From the NCBI GenBank assembly GCA_002102555.1, contig MCFL01000005.1, forward strand, positions 744,001 through 808,000: 64,000 nucleotides of DNA, written 5' to 3'. This DNA is from Catenaria anguillulae PL171 (taxonomy: Eukaryota; Blastocladiomycota; Blastocladiomycetes; Blastocladiales; Catenariaceae). The position numbers and the translations under genes were made by a program. Below the pieces are notes generated by a model that ran no database searches, was not told the DNA's origin, and saw only the letters and a list, made by a program, of their open reading frames with translations. This document shows, in pieces, positions 46,269-57,081 of this stretch; position 1 is the first letter of the stretch, and every line of letters begins with the position of its first letter.

Positions 46269-46881
46269 GGTGATCCTTTGTGGTGTGGTCGGCTTCAAGT
46301 CAAGGCTTGCGTCCAACGGTCTGAATGTCGATGTCAAAGAGAAGGGCAAGGATAGTGGCAGTTGCAGATGTACGAGTGAGTACAGTCGTCTTGGAAAAAA
46401 AAAGAGAAATCGTCGAGGCCTGAGGTGTAGAGTCGGCCAGTGTATGTGATCAGTTCGCGAGTCAACGGACGACCGACTCACTCACTCACGCACTCGCCGA
46501 CTTGATTGAGCTCGGTTGAGGGGCCGGACGTCGGATGAGTGAGGGACAGGAAGACAACAACCGAGGAGGCACAGCACAAGCTCACTGGTGGTCGAAGGTA
46601 GCAGAGTCTTAAGGGCTATTGCGCTGGCTGAAAGACCAGTGGCGGTGGGCGGTCAAGGCGATACGGCGTCCACATGGCGTTTGATAAACATATATCAAGC
46701 GTAAAGGATTGATCATTGATCACCATCAGGACTGGACTGGACAAGTCCGCATGCACGCGTCCAATCGGCGGCCAATGCAAGTTTTCATCAATATCGATTT
46801 TGAATGTCAAAGATTGAATTTGATGCATGACAATCAATGCGCAGAGGCATCCCGTAAGCCATCGCCATCCCACCCTCAGCA
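46269..46881. promoter_or_regulatory. Divergent promoter, Dbf4 and BRD8-like gene
   Basis: 613 bp separate the two head-to-head ATGs (46268 minus, 46882 plus). Nothing coding is seen in between. A GACTCACTCACTCACGCACTC repeat-like run lies around 46476-46496. Confidence 0.5.
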
Positions 46882-48874
46882 ATGACCATGAGCCCATCGC
46901 AATCACACGCCTCGCCCGACGCGGGAACAGCCGCCGCTCCTGCCGCCGTGCCTTGGTCCACAAAGGACTTCCTGCTGCTCTTCTCGGCCATTGCCCGAGT
47001 CACCACAGGCCCAAACCATAAGGACCGGTCAGCACAGGACAAGCCAATGACGGCGCAGGCTGCCCAGTCCATCCCATGGACCACCGTCAAGCAGCTCACG
47101 GCCGCGTGCCCGCTCGCGTCGCCGCACCTGCAGCGCGCCTCGATCGCCAAGCTCGAGTGGTACTACTGCCAATTCATTGCCGCTGAGCCGTTTGGCCACG
47201 GCCTCTCGCTGCAGGTCATTCTGCAAGTCCTCTTCTCGCGCCGCCTCCGCGAGCTCTTCAACGACATTCAGTCCGAAGACCAGTCCCTGCGCGAGGAACT
47301 CCGCCAACTCGGCGCTCTCCCGCTGCCTACACCCGCGCAGCAACTGTCGCTCGCCACCGGATCCACCAGTAACCCGCATGCCGCAGTCCCAGATGCTCTC
47401 CGATCGCCGATCGCAACCGCCCTCACTCCACTATCCCCAGCAATCACGCTATCGGATGGCCCACTGTCGCCGCAGGTCATCCCACTTGGGAGCCCTCGCC
47501 CACACTCGTCTTTTCACTCATACCTAGCCTCTTCTTCAGCGGCCGCCAATCCGCCTCCCACAATGCAACACCGCCTGCCTTCCTCGGACGCATCCACATC
47601 CTTATCTGCCACGCCACGGCCACCTCCACCAACGCCATGTCCATGTCAGCCGATCATTCCGACTCGGACGATCCCATGGCAGGCACCTCGGACCTCGACT
47701 CTTCGCCCTCTGTCTACCTTCCACACCGGCCCTCACAATCATTCACCACCACCTCATCCACAGCGCGAACATCCCTCGACGCTGCCCATGCACGATCAAC
47801 TAGCGTCACGCCTACGCCCCGGTCGCCCTCGGTTTTTCACGCGGGCGGCGCCGCTTCTGGTAGCGGGCCGCCACCGCCCGCAAAGCCGCCCGCGCGATCG
47901 TCTATGGCGTCGTCGTCGTCATCGTCGTCGCGACGCACCGCCACGGGCGACGACCCACCCCGCGCCGTCCACGCAGTCCACCCAAACTCGTGCTCAAGTC
48001 AACATTTGGCGCAGTGCATGGAGATGCCGTGGACAGTGACGGCGGGGTCCCGCTGCCTGCGCGACATGTGCGGACCGTGGTGGCGTCTTTGGAGGCATCG
48101 GCCGAGCAGCAACGAACACTGGCGTCTCGGCGCGCCAATCCACCAGCCCCTGACACGTCGTTGTCGGCTGCACCAATGGCGTCGCCGCCGCTTATGCACT
48201 CACCAACCTGGACCGATGCGTCCATGCCCTCCACTCCATTGGACGAGCGCGACATGTCGTCGTCGTCGCGCGGCTCGAGTATGGCTCCCTTGGGCCTGCC
48301 CTCTTCATCAAGTACATCGGCGCCGCCGGGGTTGGGCACGGCGCGCCAAGCGCGTGGCAGCACGCCCGGTGCACGTGCACGCCGCGCTTCGCTCAAGCAA
48401 GCCGACGACCGACACCGCCACTGGCGCAAGTCGTGCTTGCGCAAGTGGGACGACATTGCAGATGCACGGCTCGGGCACACCTTCTCGACGGCCATCAAGG
48501 CAGACAATGCACACAATTACCGCGCCGTCATCAAGCATCCCATGGACCTCAAGGCCGTCAAGCAGCGGCTCAGGGATGGAAAGACGAGTTCCACGGACGG
48601 GTTTCATCGCGACTTGGTGCTCATGATGGCCAATGCTCGCATGTATTATGGGAACATGGGCGATTGGAAGGGGTTGGTCGATGAGATGAAGGGCGAGGTG
48701 GATCGCCAGTTGACCGAGTTTCGGGTCATGGAGAGGATGGCAAATGCCCGGATGGGCGCACCGAGTGCCAGTGCAAGTGCGAGTGCGAGTAGTGCCGGAT
48801 CCAGTGCGGCGAGCAGTAGTGCAGATTTGCCGGGGGTTGTCGTCAAGGTTGAGCAGGGGGCGGGCGGATTTTGA
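46882..48874 (+). CDS. BRD8-like bromodomain protein (NuA4/TIP60 complex type)
   Basis: The N-terminal block (residues about 24-135) has WSTKDFLLLFSAIARV, PWTTVKQLTAACPLAS, KLEWYYCQFI and RLRELFNDIQSEDQSLREEL, which fits the BRD8 N-terminal module. A long Ser/Pro-rich linker follows. The C-terminal bromodomain reads WRKSCLRKWDDIADARLGH, FSTAIKADNAHNYRAVIKHP, MDLKAVKQRLRDGK, FHRDLVLMMANARMYY. This matches BRD8/Bdc1 bromodomains, including HP-MDL; the usual Asn before Y of the acetyl-lysine pocket is present in MANARMYY, although spaced as in diverged BRD8 copies. BRD8 belongs to the NuA4/TIP60 histone acetyltransferase. Two single-base slips in the linker (about 47630 and 47980) are needed to join the halves. 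The product would be about 660 residues. Confidence 0.8.
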
Positions 48875-49048
48875 GTCTGCATGTCGTACTGTTGACGTAT
48901 ACATATGTAAATGAGAGTTGCCGTTCTTGTCTTCCGCCAAAGCAACAGCATGAGACAAAAAAAAAAAGCATGACATGTATCGGAGAAATGAATGACACTA
49001 CTGTACAAATTGATGCAAGTTGATACACCCTCGCCTTCTATAAACACA

Positions 49049-50440
49049 TCAAAATGAATACAATGACCTTCCGCCCGCCACCACCTGCCAAACGACATAC
49101 CCAGCCACGACAACCATCCCCAACGCCGACCCAACCACCATCGACTTGCCAAGCGCCATTACCACATCAGCTCTCGCCACCAGCTTGGTGACTGCCACAT
49201 CCAAATCGCGCATGCCAATGGCCGCCACAGCCAACGGGGCAGTCACCAGCAACCAATGTCCGTCCTCGACCACCGATTCGGTGAGAATCGCGACCGTCGA
49301 TGCGTGCAAGTCGCGTGCAACGTGGCCAAACAAGCCGTGGTGGACCATGCGCGATAGGCGCAAGTGGCTGAGTGCAAGCAACGGCAAGGACGTGAGCACG
49401 CCGAGGAGTTTGAGAGGTGTGAGCGGGACATGGTGCAGTTTGGACCGGGCGTGGGTCGCGAGCAGGGCAAGAAGCGAGCGAGGTGGCAGGGAAAGGTCGC
49501 GCCATGTGGCGCGGTGGGCGGCCCAAAAGGATGAGTTGCGCGACCGCGCGAGGCAGGCGTAGCAAGTTCCGGCACCGTTTGCCGCGGTGCGGGACGTTGA
49601 CGACGTCGATGAAGGTGTGGATGCGGCTGGTGGGCACTGGCATGGCGAACACACGGCCGCGGTTTCCGCCAGCACGCGGTACTGCCACCGGCGGTTCTTT
49701 GACATGGACATGAGACGTTTGCGTGGTGCAGGGTTGACCGCCTCTACTTTGCTGGGCTCGGGATCCATGGAAACATCTGGCGACGGTGGAGCCATGGACA
49801 CGCCTTCGTCGACGGGAGCTCCTCCAGTTCCCACGCCCAACACCTGACGCCGGTGTCTCGCGGCGCCACCCGACCGAGACTTTGGAAACACACGCTCCAT
49901 CCTAGTGCGAAAATCTCTTCGTAGCATGACGAGCCAAAGCGCATCCAAATGTGTCAACCGATGCATGCGATGGCAAGTCAGGCCAAGGTTGACCACCGCC
50001 TCTGCAGGCAGGCGGGCGCAAATGTGCATGAGGACTTCAACGGGCAGCCTATCGAGCGGACTTGGACCCGATGGTGGGTCCGGCCGAGTCCCAAGCACCC
50101 AGTGGCTGACGGCCGATTGGAGCGATTCGCACGGGTACCTCCTGCGCTTGTGTTCGGCGACATAGGTGGCGAGCTTCCACAGGCAGCAAGGCAGAGCGTA
50201 CAGCGAGGCCAGGATGACAAAGACGTTGGCCGTATCGGAGGCCAGGGCACGGAGGGCAGCTGCGACTGACATGACGTCCGTATCAGCGCAATCAGATGCG
50301 AGTGGGAATGGCGGTGCAAAGGGTCCAGAGGCCAGCTCTTGGAAAGACGGTCGACGAGGTCGTTGGGGAGTATCAAAGGAATGTGAGGCGCCGGAAGGGG
50401 AGGACGGGTCGGTTGCCGGAATCAGTCCTCGTGGATACAT
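49049..50440 (-). CDS. Membrane-anchored F-box protein
   Basis: A continuous 463-codon frame starts at the ATG at 50440; upstream in-frame codons lack an ATG. Residues about 70-95 (VFVILASLYALPCCLWKLA) form a first hydrophobic helix. An F-box lies at about residues 127-175: PLDRLPVEVLMHICARLP, then VVNLGLTCHRMHRLT and LWLVMLRRDF, which would bind Skp1 in an SCF ubiquitin ligase. Next come a disordered, Cys-containing middle (PCQC, CYAC) and a Leu/Ala-rich region. A C-terminal hydrophobic helix (MVVGSALGMVVVAGYVVWQV) ends the protein. No substrate-binding repeats are recognised. I infer an ER or mitochondrial outer-membrane F-box adaptor. Confidence 0.78.
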   Translation of the reverse strand: MYPRGLIPATDPSSPSGASHSFDTPQRPRRPSFQELASGPFAPPFPLASDCADTDVMSVAAALRALASDTANVFVILASLYALPCCLWKLATYVAEHKRRRYPCESLQSAVSHWVLGTRPDPPSGPSPLDRLPVEVLMHICARLPAEAVVNLGLTCHRMHRLTHLDALWLVMLRRDFRTRMERVFPKSRSGGAARHRRQVLGVGTGGAPVDEGVSMAPPSPDVSMDPEPSKVEAVNPAPRKRLMSMSKNRRWQYRVLAETAAVCSPCQCPPAASTPSSTSSTSRTAANGAGTCYACLARSRNSSFWAAHRATWRDLSLPPRSLLALLATHARSKLHHVPLTPLKLLGVLTSLPLLALSHLRLSRMVHHGLFGHVARDLHASTVAILTESVVEDGHWLLVTAPLAVAAIGMRDLDVAVTKLVARADVVMALGKSMVVGSALGMVVVAGYVVWQVVAGGRSLYSF

Positions 50441-51058
50441 TGGCGAGTGGAGTCTCAACGTTTTCTTGATTGGGGGCGGCAGAGAAAGGATGGAGATGGA
50501 CGGGTGGATTGGATGGAGTCAAGGGTTCAACGGTTGGTGGCGCGAACAGAGACTGTTTTCATGGCGATTGCATGTGCAGTGTCTCGACAGAAATGTGGTA
50601 CATATAAAGCACTCCTAGGGCCAGGAGGGGGCAGAATCCCATTTTTATGAATGAATCTCCCCCTCTTTATTGCGGTTGCGACCGTCCCCACTCAATGCAA
50701 GACACGGTGCTGCCTCGGTGCATGCGGTAGGGAACGGCGTATCGACAAATCTGGAACCATGAGCCACGACAGGCAAAACCAACTGTATCAGATCGATGGG
50801 AAAACAAACCTTTCAAAACTGGCCATAAAATGTGACATTGTCTTGATGCTGCCCAGTGTTTTGAGTTGGCACCCAGTTTGTCAAATATGGCGCCAGTACT
50901 TGCCAGTCTCCGAAGAACGACGCCGTGAGCAAGGACGGATGAGAGATGTATGTACACAAAACAAAGATGAAGATGTGACAGATTGGCAAGGGAAAAAAAA
51001 AACAGCCTGCAAGGCTCAAAGAAATTGATGGGAGGATATCAACCCAAACGCGTCTAGA
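50441..51058. other. Intergenic, no gene seen
   Basis: About 620 bp with the F-box gene promoter on one side and the 3' flank of the SPRY gene on the other. No supportable gene is seen. Confidence 0.4.
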
Positions 51059-53000
51059 TTATTGCTTCGACTTTTTCTCATCACCACCGATCTCGTATTG
51101 GGACGTCGCAGCGACTGGGGCCTGTGGCATAGGCATGGGCATACTGGATGGTCCGGGAAGCGCATAGTTTGTCGTGGACTGGTACGCAGACGGCGGCATT
51201 GGCATTGGCATTGCCACAGACCCTTCTTGCACGGGTGGGTACGCTTGAGGCCCAAGCAATGGCGACGTGCACTACCCGACGTAGGTGGGAACATGGGACT
51301 CGGCGGAAGGGGTGTGTGTGCGGCAACGCCCAACAGACTGGGCTGTTGTTGCTGCTGCATGTCAAATGGCTGTTTGGCATCGGCCGGCGTGGTCGAAAAC
51401 GCGGGCGGTGGCGGGTAAGGGATCGTGGAGGGACCAGCCTCGGCGGGCGAATCATTGACTTGCAGCGAGTACGAGGGCAAAAGCTCCAAAGCATACATGG
51501 CACGCGAGTCGTTGGCTTCTTGCCACCTGAACGGCTCGGTTCCGAAATTGGTCTTGAGGGAGCACTCGCCATCTGCGCCAATGCACGGGTTCACCGTCAA
51601 CCGCGGTGCGGGAACATCAGAACAGTCCACGATCGGCATCCGCTCGCCGTTGCGCGTGTAAAACACCTTACCCGTCCGCGTGTCCACACCGCAACCAACA
51701 GTGTCGTCCAAACGATATGGTTTGCCATAGGGCACGCCGACATTGTCGTCAGACACAAACACGCGACCGTCGTCCGAGTGGTATCCAATGGACCAGTCGT
51801 GCCAGCCAGGCAAGCGGAAGCATGGGTAGGGGACGGTGGCGAGACCAATGGCGACGGTGGTCTGCGGCGACATGCTCGTGATGGTGACTTCAAAGTACAA
51901 GATGGGCGAGGGCGGCTTGACATCGGCCAAGTGAGGTGGCATCCAAGGCAACGGCAAGTTGGTGACGAGAGACACATCGGGATCGCGGTCGCTCGGGTGT
52001 CCCGCGCGAATGGTGACGGTGTTGCCCGAGACAACAGCGCGGTCGGGAGACATGCCTTGATTGGCGGGCAGGTAAAATTCCCATGAAGAAGGCTTGGTCA
52101 TGGCATCCAAATCGCCCGCTTGCGGAGCAAACGGCACACAGGGGTTTGCATCAATGAACGCCCTGCCGCGGTCGGCAGCATTGGCAGATGCGTGCTTGAA
52201 CGGCCCGTTGAGTGGGGCGCCAGCAGCCGTGGGTTGTGTTGAGAGCAAACCCGAAGCAGACGAAACGTTGGCGGAATCAGTCACATGGTTCTTCTTGTTG
52301 AGCTTTTCTTGACGTTTGCGGTTGAGCTTGGCTCGCATGGACGGTAGCGACTTGGCAAGGCATGCGAAGCAGCAGCACAGCGAGGCAATGCCAATGATAA
52401 CAAAGATGAGGACAAACCACCAAGAGACGGAACCCGTCTCGCAGCGGTCTTGGAACACGCCATCAACACGCTCATCGTTGTCTTCGCGGTAAAAGACGCA
52501 GCCGTCGCGGTTGACGGGGCTCGAGTATGCTGGGTAGTACACCCAGTAGCCGCGGTAGGGAACGCCGGGGTAGTAGACGTATGGGTACGAATCTAAACGG
52601 GGGACAAGGTGAAGGGCAGACCAGTCAGATGATTCGCTGATTCGTGGCTGGCGAGGGAAGAGCCACGAAGGGACATACAGCCAAATGAGCGTGGGCCCTT
52701 TGGACTGAAGGGGCTGCTTCGTGTGGACGGGGCCGAAGTGCTTGAGGAGGTTGAGCCTCCCGATGACGTGCTGCCGCTAGTTCTGGACCCGGACGAGCTC
52801 GAGCTGCCGCTGCTGCTGCTGGTGCTTCCAGACGATCCCGAACGGCTTCCGCCACTGCTGCCGCCGCGGCCTCCACCGCCGCCACCCTTGGGAAGTGCAG
52901 CGACGAGGGCAGACGGAGACAGGACGAGGCTGATGGCCAGAAGAGCGGCCAGGCGGCGCAACATGGTCGGATTGCTTGATGCGATTGATGAGGTTTTCAT
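51059..53000 (-). CDS. SPRY-domain membrane protein, SSH4/EAR1-like
   Basis: Exon 1 (53000-52679) encodes a signal peptide (MLRRLAALLAISLVLSPSALVA) and a Gly then Ser-rich stretch. A short intron (52593-52678) leads in phase to exon 2. Exon 2 gives a Tyr/Pro-rich lumenal segment (SYPYVYYPGVPYRGYWVYYP), a transmembrane helix (SWWFVLIFVIIGIASLCCCF), then the cytosolic SPRY domain. SPRY hallmarks are ILYFEVTITSM, TTVAIGLATVPYP, FRLPGWHDWSIGYHSDDGR, DTVGCGVDTRTGKVFYTRNG and LKTNFGTEPF. In yeast, Ssh4 and Ear1 share a TM-SPRY plan with PY motifs and recruit Rsp5 to sort membrane cargo at endosomes. Here the tail is Pro-rich (YPPPPAF), but a clear PPxY was not found. One base slip near 51265 is needed for the natural C-terminus, which ends GGDEKKSKQ. 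Confidence 0.85.
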
Positions 53001-53816
53001 GGAGGAAACAGTGTCTGCTTATGGATGCTGTTGACTTTTAAATTTGAAACGTTTGGTGGGAAATCGGCGAGTGCAAGCCAATTGGCGGCCAAGGGGAATG
53101 GAGTGCCTTTTGAGCTTCCCGTCAACCAAAACAGCCAAAAACCTGCAGTGAACCAACCACGTCCATCAACCTCAGCCATGGCCAGGAGCACGATGCATTC
53201 AATCCAACGCCAACTTTGGGTCGCGCTTGCCGCATTCACGGAGCTGAACCAACCGTACCACTTCAATCTCCTGTGCCGCTCAAGTCATTCTGCCATTCCG
53301 CCTTCGTTCCGCGGCCCAGTCGCCTGCGCGGTACAAATGACGATTTTCTTTCCAGACTTCCTCAAGGCTTCCGCAACAACGTGACCCTGAGGTCATTGTG
53401 CCTGTGAGGAAAACGATTTTGCAGACGCAGACACTTGTTCCTGAACGGCGCCGTGTTTCCACAGAGGCATTTGCCCCTCTCATTGCTTTCCAGATGGAAA
53501 TGTCCAAGCCTAACTTGGTATGATGCCTGGTGATTCGCATCGACGCAAACGTGCGACTTCTCATGTCATCCAGTAACTCAACAACCCACCCCTTGTCGTT
53601 CCCACAACCAACACAGCCTTCTCCTCGTGAAATGCCATCCCGCCCACAAGCTCACCACCCATGGTCGCGCACCTCGGCACACTCAACCCCGCGTCCCTCT
53701 TGTGCTGCTTCCAAGTGCAGACCCCGGCCGCGAGGCCTGCCCCGACCGACTGAACGTTCGCCCCTGCTTCTTTCCGACTTGGCTTTGACTTACGGGAATC
53801 GCCCCTACCTGCTCCG
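53001..53816. other. Intergenic, no gene seen
   Basis: About 800 bp comprising the SPRY gene promoter and the 3' flank of the WD-repeat gene. No family-like frame was found on either strand. Confidence 0.4.
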
Positions 53817-56800
53817 TCATTCGCGTTCCCGCATTGCGAATGTCAAAAAGGCAATCGCCTGCCCGGGTATATCCGTTGGCACCGCCACTAGCGTGCCGCA
53901 CGGCGCCATGATGGCGCCCGTAGACCCGGGGTCGCGTAAATGCCGCGCGCAGGGTAAATGTGAACCGAACCGGGCAACCGTCGACATGGTTCGCATGTCC
54001 CACAGCCGGGCCGTGTCACCATGTGCCGTCGTGAGAAACAGATGAGGGGTGAAGAAGGACCAGTTGGGATCGGATGGGTCCAAGATAGAGATTGAGTGAA
54101 TGAATCGTGACGACGGCGGCGCACATCCGGCGACTACCGACAAGGAAGCGGACGATATGCTTGGTAGCGACGAGGAGCTTGACGTTGAGGTTTCGACACT
54201 CACGCGCGCCGCAAGGACGCCTTGATTCATGTCGGCAACGCACACTGACTTGTCTGAAGTGGCAAACACGGCCAGTGGAATGGATCGGTTGTTCCATGCG
54301 GACATTGCCGTGACTTGCTGTGCATTGTTGGGTGCAGACAAGTGCCACACAGATTTGGCTCGGCCAGAAGGGAGCCGAGGTTTCAGGTCGGCCGACGTAA
54401 ATGTGTTTCGGAGATGCTTGGCTTGTTGCTTGGATACTGGTGCCGAGGTATCCGCCGTCGCAGTGACCTGGAACTTGAAGAGCTCGACGCGGTTCTTGTG
54501 TGCAACGAGTGCCAGACGAGACTTGTGGACGAACCGAGCTGCTGCTACCGTTCCCGGTGCAAGGTTGGGCAAGTCCACGTATGGATCCTCGGTGCCAGGT
54601 GCCGTTGGGTCTTTACCAATCGCCCTCGGTTCCCAAACGCGGACCACATTTGGCGAGCAAAGCATGACCGACTGGCTATCGTGCGACCAGCAAGATGACT
54701 TGACGGTGCCGCTGACGTTGCACGAAGACTGGATGCAGGGAGGTAAACCGGACTTTGATGCGACGAGCCCACCACATCGCAAAACGTGGGCAGAGCCATC
54801 TGTTCCCCTACAACGACATGACGACCGTCTTTGCATGAGATGGATATACTGGCGATTGGTCCTGGTTGCCAGCTGGGGTGCGATACAACGGCAGAGCCAG
54901 GAGGGGCTCGAATTGGGTGTTGTGCGCGGAATAGCTCCCATTCGCTTGCCGAATCAGGCTCACTGGTTCTTGATGGCGGTGGTGCAGAAGACGGTGACTT
55001 GCTGGATTTGCGCGAAGCCAAGAAGTGCCTGGGAATGGTCGGTGCTGATGAGTATCCTGATGATTTGACCGTCGATCGGAATGTGATTGGTTTATCGAGC
55101 TTACTGGGAGCTGCGGGCAGTTTGCTGGTCCATGTGTACTTGTGGAGCGGAGAGGTCGGTGAGAGTTCACTCGAGGGAAGCTCTTGAACAATGACCGGCT
55201 TGACGCCAATCGGGGTTGAAGATGACGCCGTGGATACGAGTAGACAAAGCGATTCGAGAATCTTGGGCATGCCAAGTGGAAGCGCAAGCCGTGCATTTGA
55301 GCTCGACCAAATGTTGCGATTGTGAACGAGGTCACCTATGGTCAAGATGTGAGCTGATAGGAGCTGAACAAGGGTCGATTCCGCCATGGACGTTACCCAT
55401 TTGTCGGTGGGGCTATCAGGCTGGCCACGAATCCGATCGTGGTGGTGAAGGGCAATGGTGCGAGAAGGACGTGTGAAAGTGGAGTGGAATGTGACAGAGG
55501 CTCGTCGAGCGACAATGTGTCAAGGGCGGAAACAAAATCAGGCGAGGATCGATCTCTCGTGACGGCAGCGGAAGGTGAAGACTCGAGCACATCCAGGAGC
55601 AAAAAGTGCGTGGATGGATTGCGAACGAGTGGGACCAGAGAAAGCATGATGCTCGATTCCCCATCTGGACTTGCTGTTGAGGAACTTGTGCGGAGCGTAC
55701 GAGCCCAATGACGCTCTTACCGTCATTGCTGAGCGGGTCTCGGAAATCGTGAATGAACAGTGGCTGTTGCTGCGCAAGGGAACTAACAACAAGATGGCTA
55801 GCAGTGACAGTATACACGCGGCCCTCTGAAACATGGCAGGACAATATAGCGTGCGACAAACCAGCAGCTGCCTCGGCATCCACTCCACTATCCTCGCGCG
55901 CAAGCACGCGGCGGGCCGGGCCACCTTTGGCAGAGATGCACACGGTCGATATGGCTTGGTCCGCCGTGTCCTTGACGTTTTCTGAGGAATCCATGATCCA
56001 TTTGAAAACCGGCAGGGAATGCAGAGTACACACTTGGGAAAATGGAGATGTGGGAATCGGTTTGACATGAATGACGCGCACAAGGCCATCGGATGATCCA
56101 ATATAGAGCGTATTGGACTGGTCGCTGGTCATGAAAGTAGGTGCTGCGACAGCAGAAAGAATTTCGCTTTGATAGATGCACTTGAGCTGTTCGGTGGAAT
56201 TTTGTCTGCCAATGTCCCACAATTTGAACGAATGGTCCGCCGAAAGTGTCGCAATGAAGGATGCGATTGGGCAAACCGTGACCACGGGCGACGAGTGATC
56301 CTCGAGGCACAGGCGTCGCTGCTGTGGACCCTTTTCTCCAACAGAGGCTGTATGGTGTTTTAGCCAGACGTATACAGTTCGGCTGACGGCGACAGCAAAC
56401 CCGCTCGCATGAGAAAACGATAAGGAAACCAGGAACGGGCGGGGTCGTTGACGTGACCCCAGCCAAAGGAAACGAGGCGATCTTGTGCCTGAATGTCAGA
56501 AATGATGACGGATCAATTCCAAACGCATACTGGTCGACATTTCCGTCACGGTCCATGGTGAATGTTGGCCGGTCGAGCTTGAGAGTGGGCAGGCGGCAAT
56601 TGCGCGAATGACATTGTCAGCCGCAACCGCACGGTCATTGCACACGGCCGAGACGTAAGGATTGGAAGCGTCGTTTGAGTCGTCATCCTGAATCAGCGTC
56701 ATGGAAAGACAATGGCCATTCGAGGTTGGGCATGGCCGCAGGACGACGACCTGGCTTGAGCCGAACTGGACCAGCGCGTGAATAGGGTTTGGCACACATG

Positions 56801-56879
56801 ATCGCTGTGCCCGTTGTTGGCCATTGTCACCCAGATTGGCGGATGGGTTTGGAATGACTCGAGCTGAAAGTGAAAACAT
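53817..56879 (-). CDS. WD-repeat protein, possibly WDR27-like
   Basis: The start is the ATG at 56879. Coding blocks alternate frame several times, consistent with base slips and possibly one intron (donor GGGTAAGAG near 55720). Beta-propeller blades are visible: PVVTVCPIASFIATLSADHS then FKLWDIG, TLYIGSSDGLVRVI, SHDSQSVMLCSPNVVRVWEP and TAAHGDTARLWDMRTMSTVA followed by APCGTLVAVPT. A disordered segment rich in Ser and Pro lies between the blades (about 54850-55400). The C-terminal order (WDMRT, then a Cys/His stretch and PCG) recalls WDR27, but the similarity is weak. WD repeats make protein-binding platforms; no enzyme domain is seen. Length is about 1,000 residues. Call: WD-repeat firm, family tentative. 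Confidence 0.7.
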
Positions 56880-57081
56880 GGTCCATTCCTTTGAGCATGG
56901 GTGGGAATGCTGCTGCTGGGACGAGTTGACATGTCTTCGCTCTTGGTGCTCAGTACCGCCACCGGCCCAGTGACGACTGACCGCGTCGCATCGGCGGCCG
57001 CCGATCCCCATCCTGCCAAGTGCAAGTCAAAGCTGTGTGGAAATTTTGAAAGATTCTGAAATCCATTCCACAGCAACAGCC
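56880..57081. promoter_or_regulatory. Divergent promoter, WD-repeat gene and mitochondrial PheRS
   Basis: Only 202 bp separate the two opposed start codons, so the genes probably share a compact bidirectional promoter. No specific element was recognised. Confidence 0.5.
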
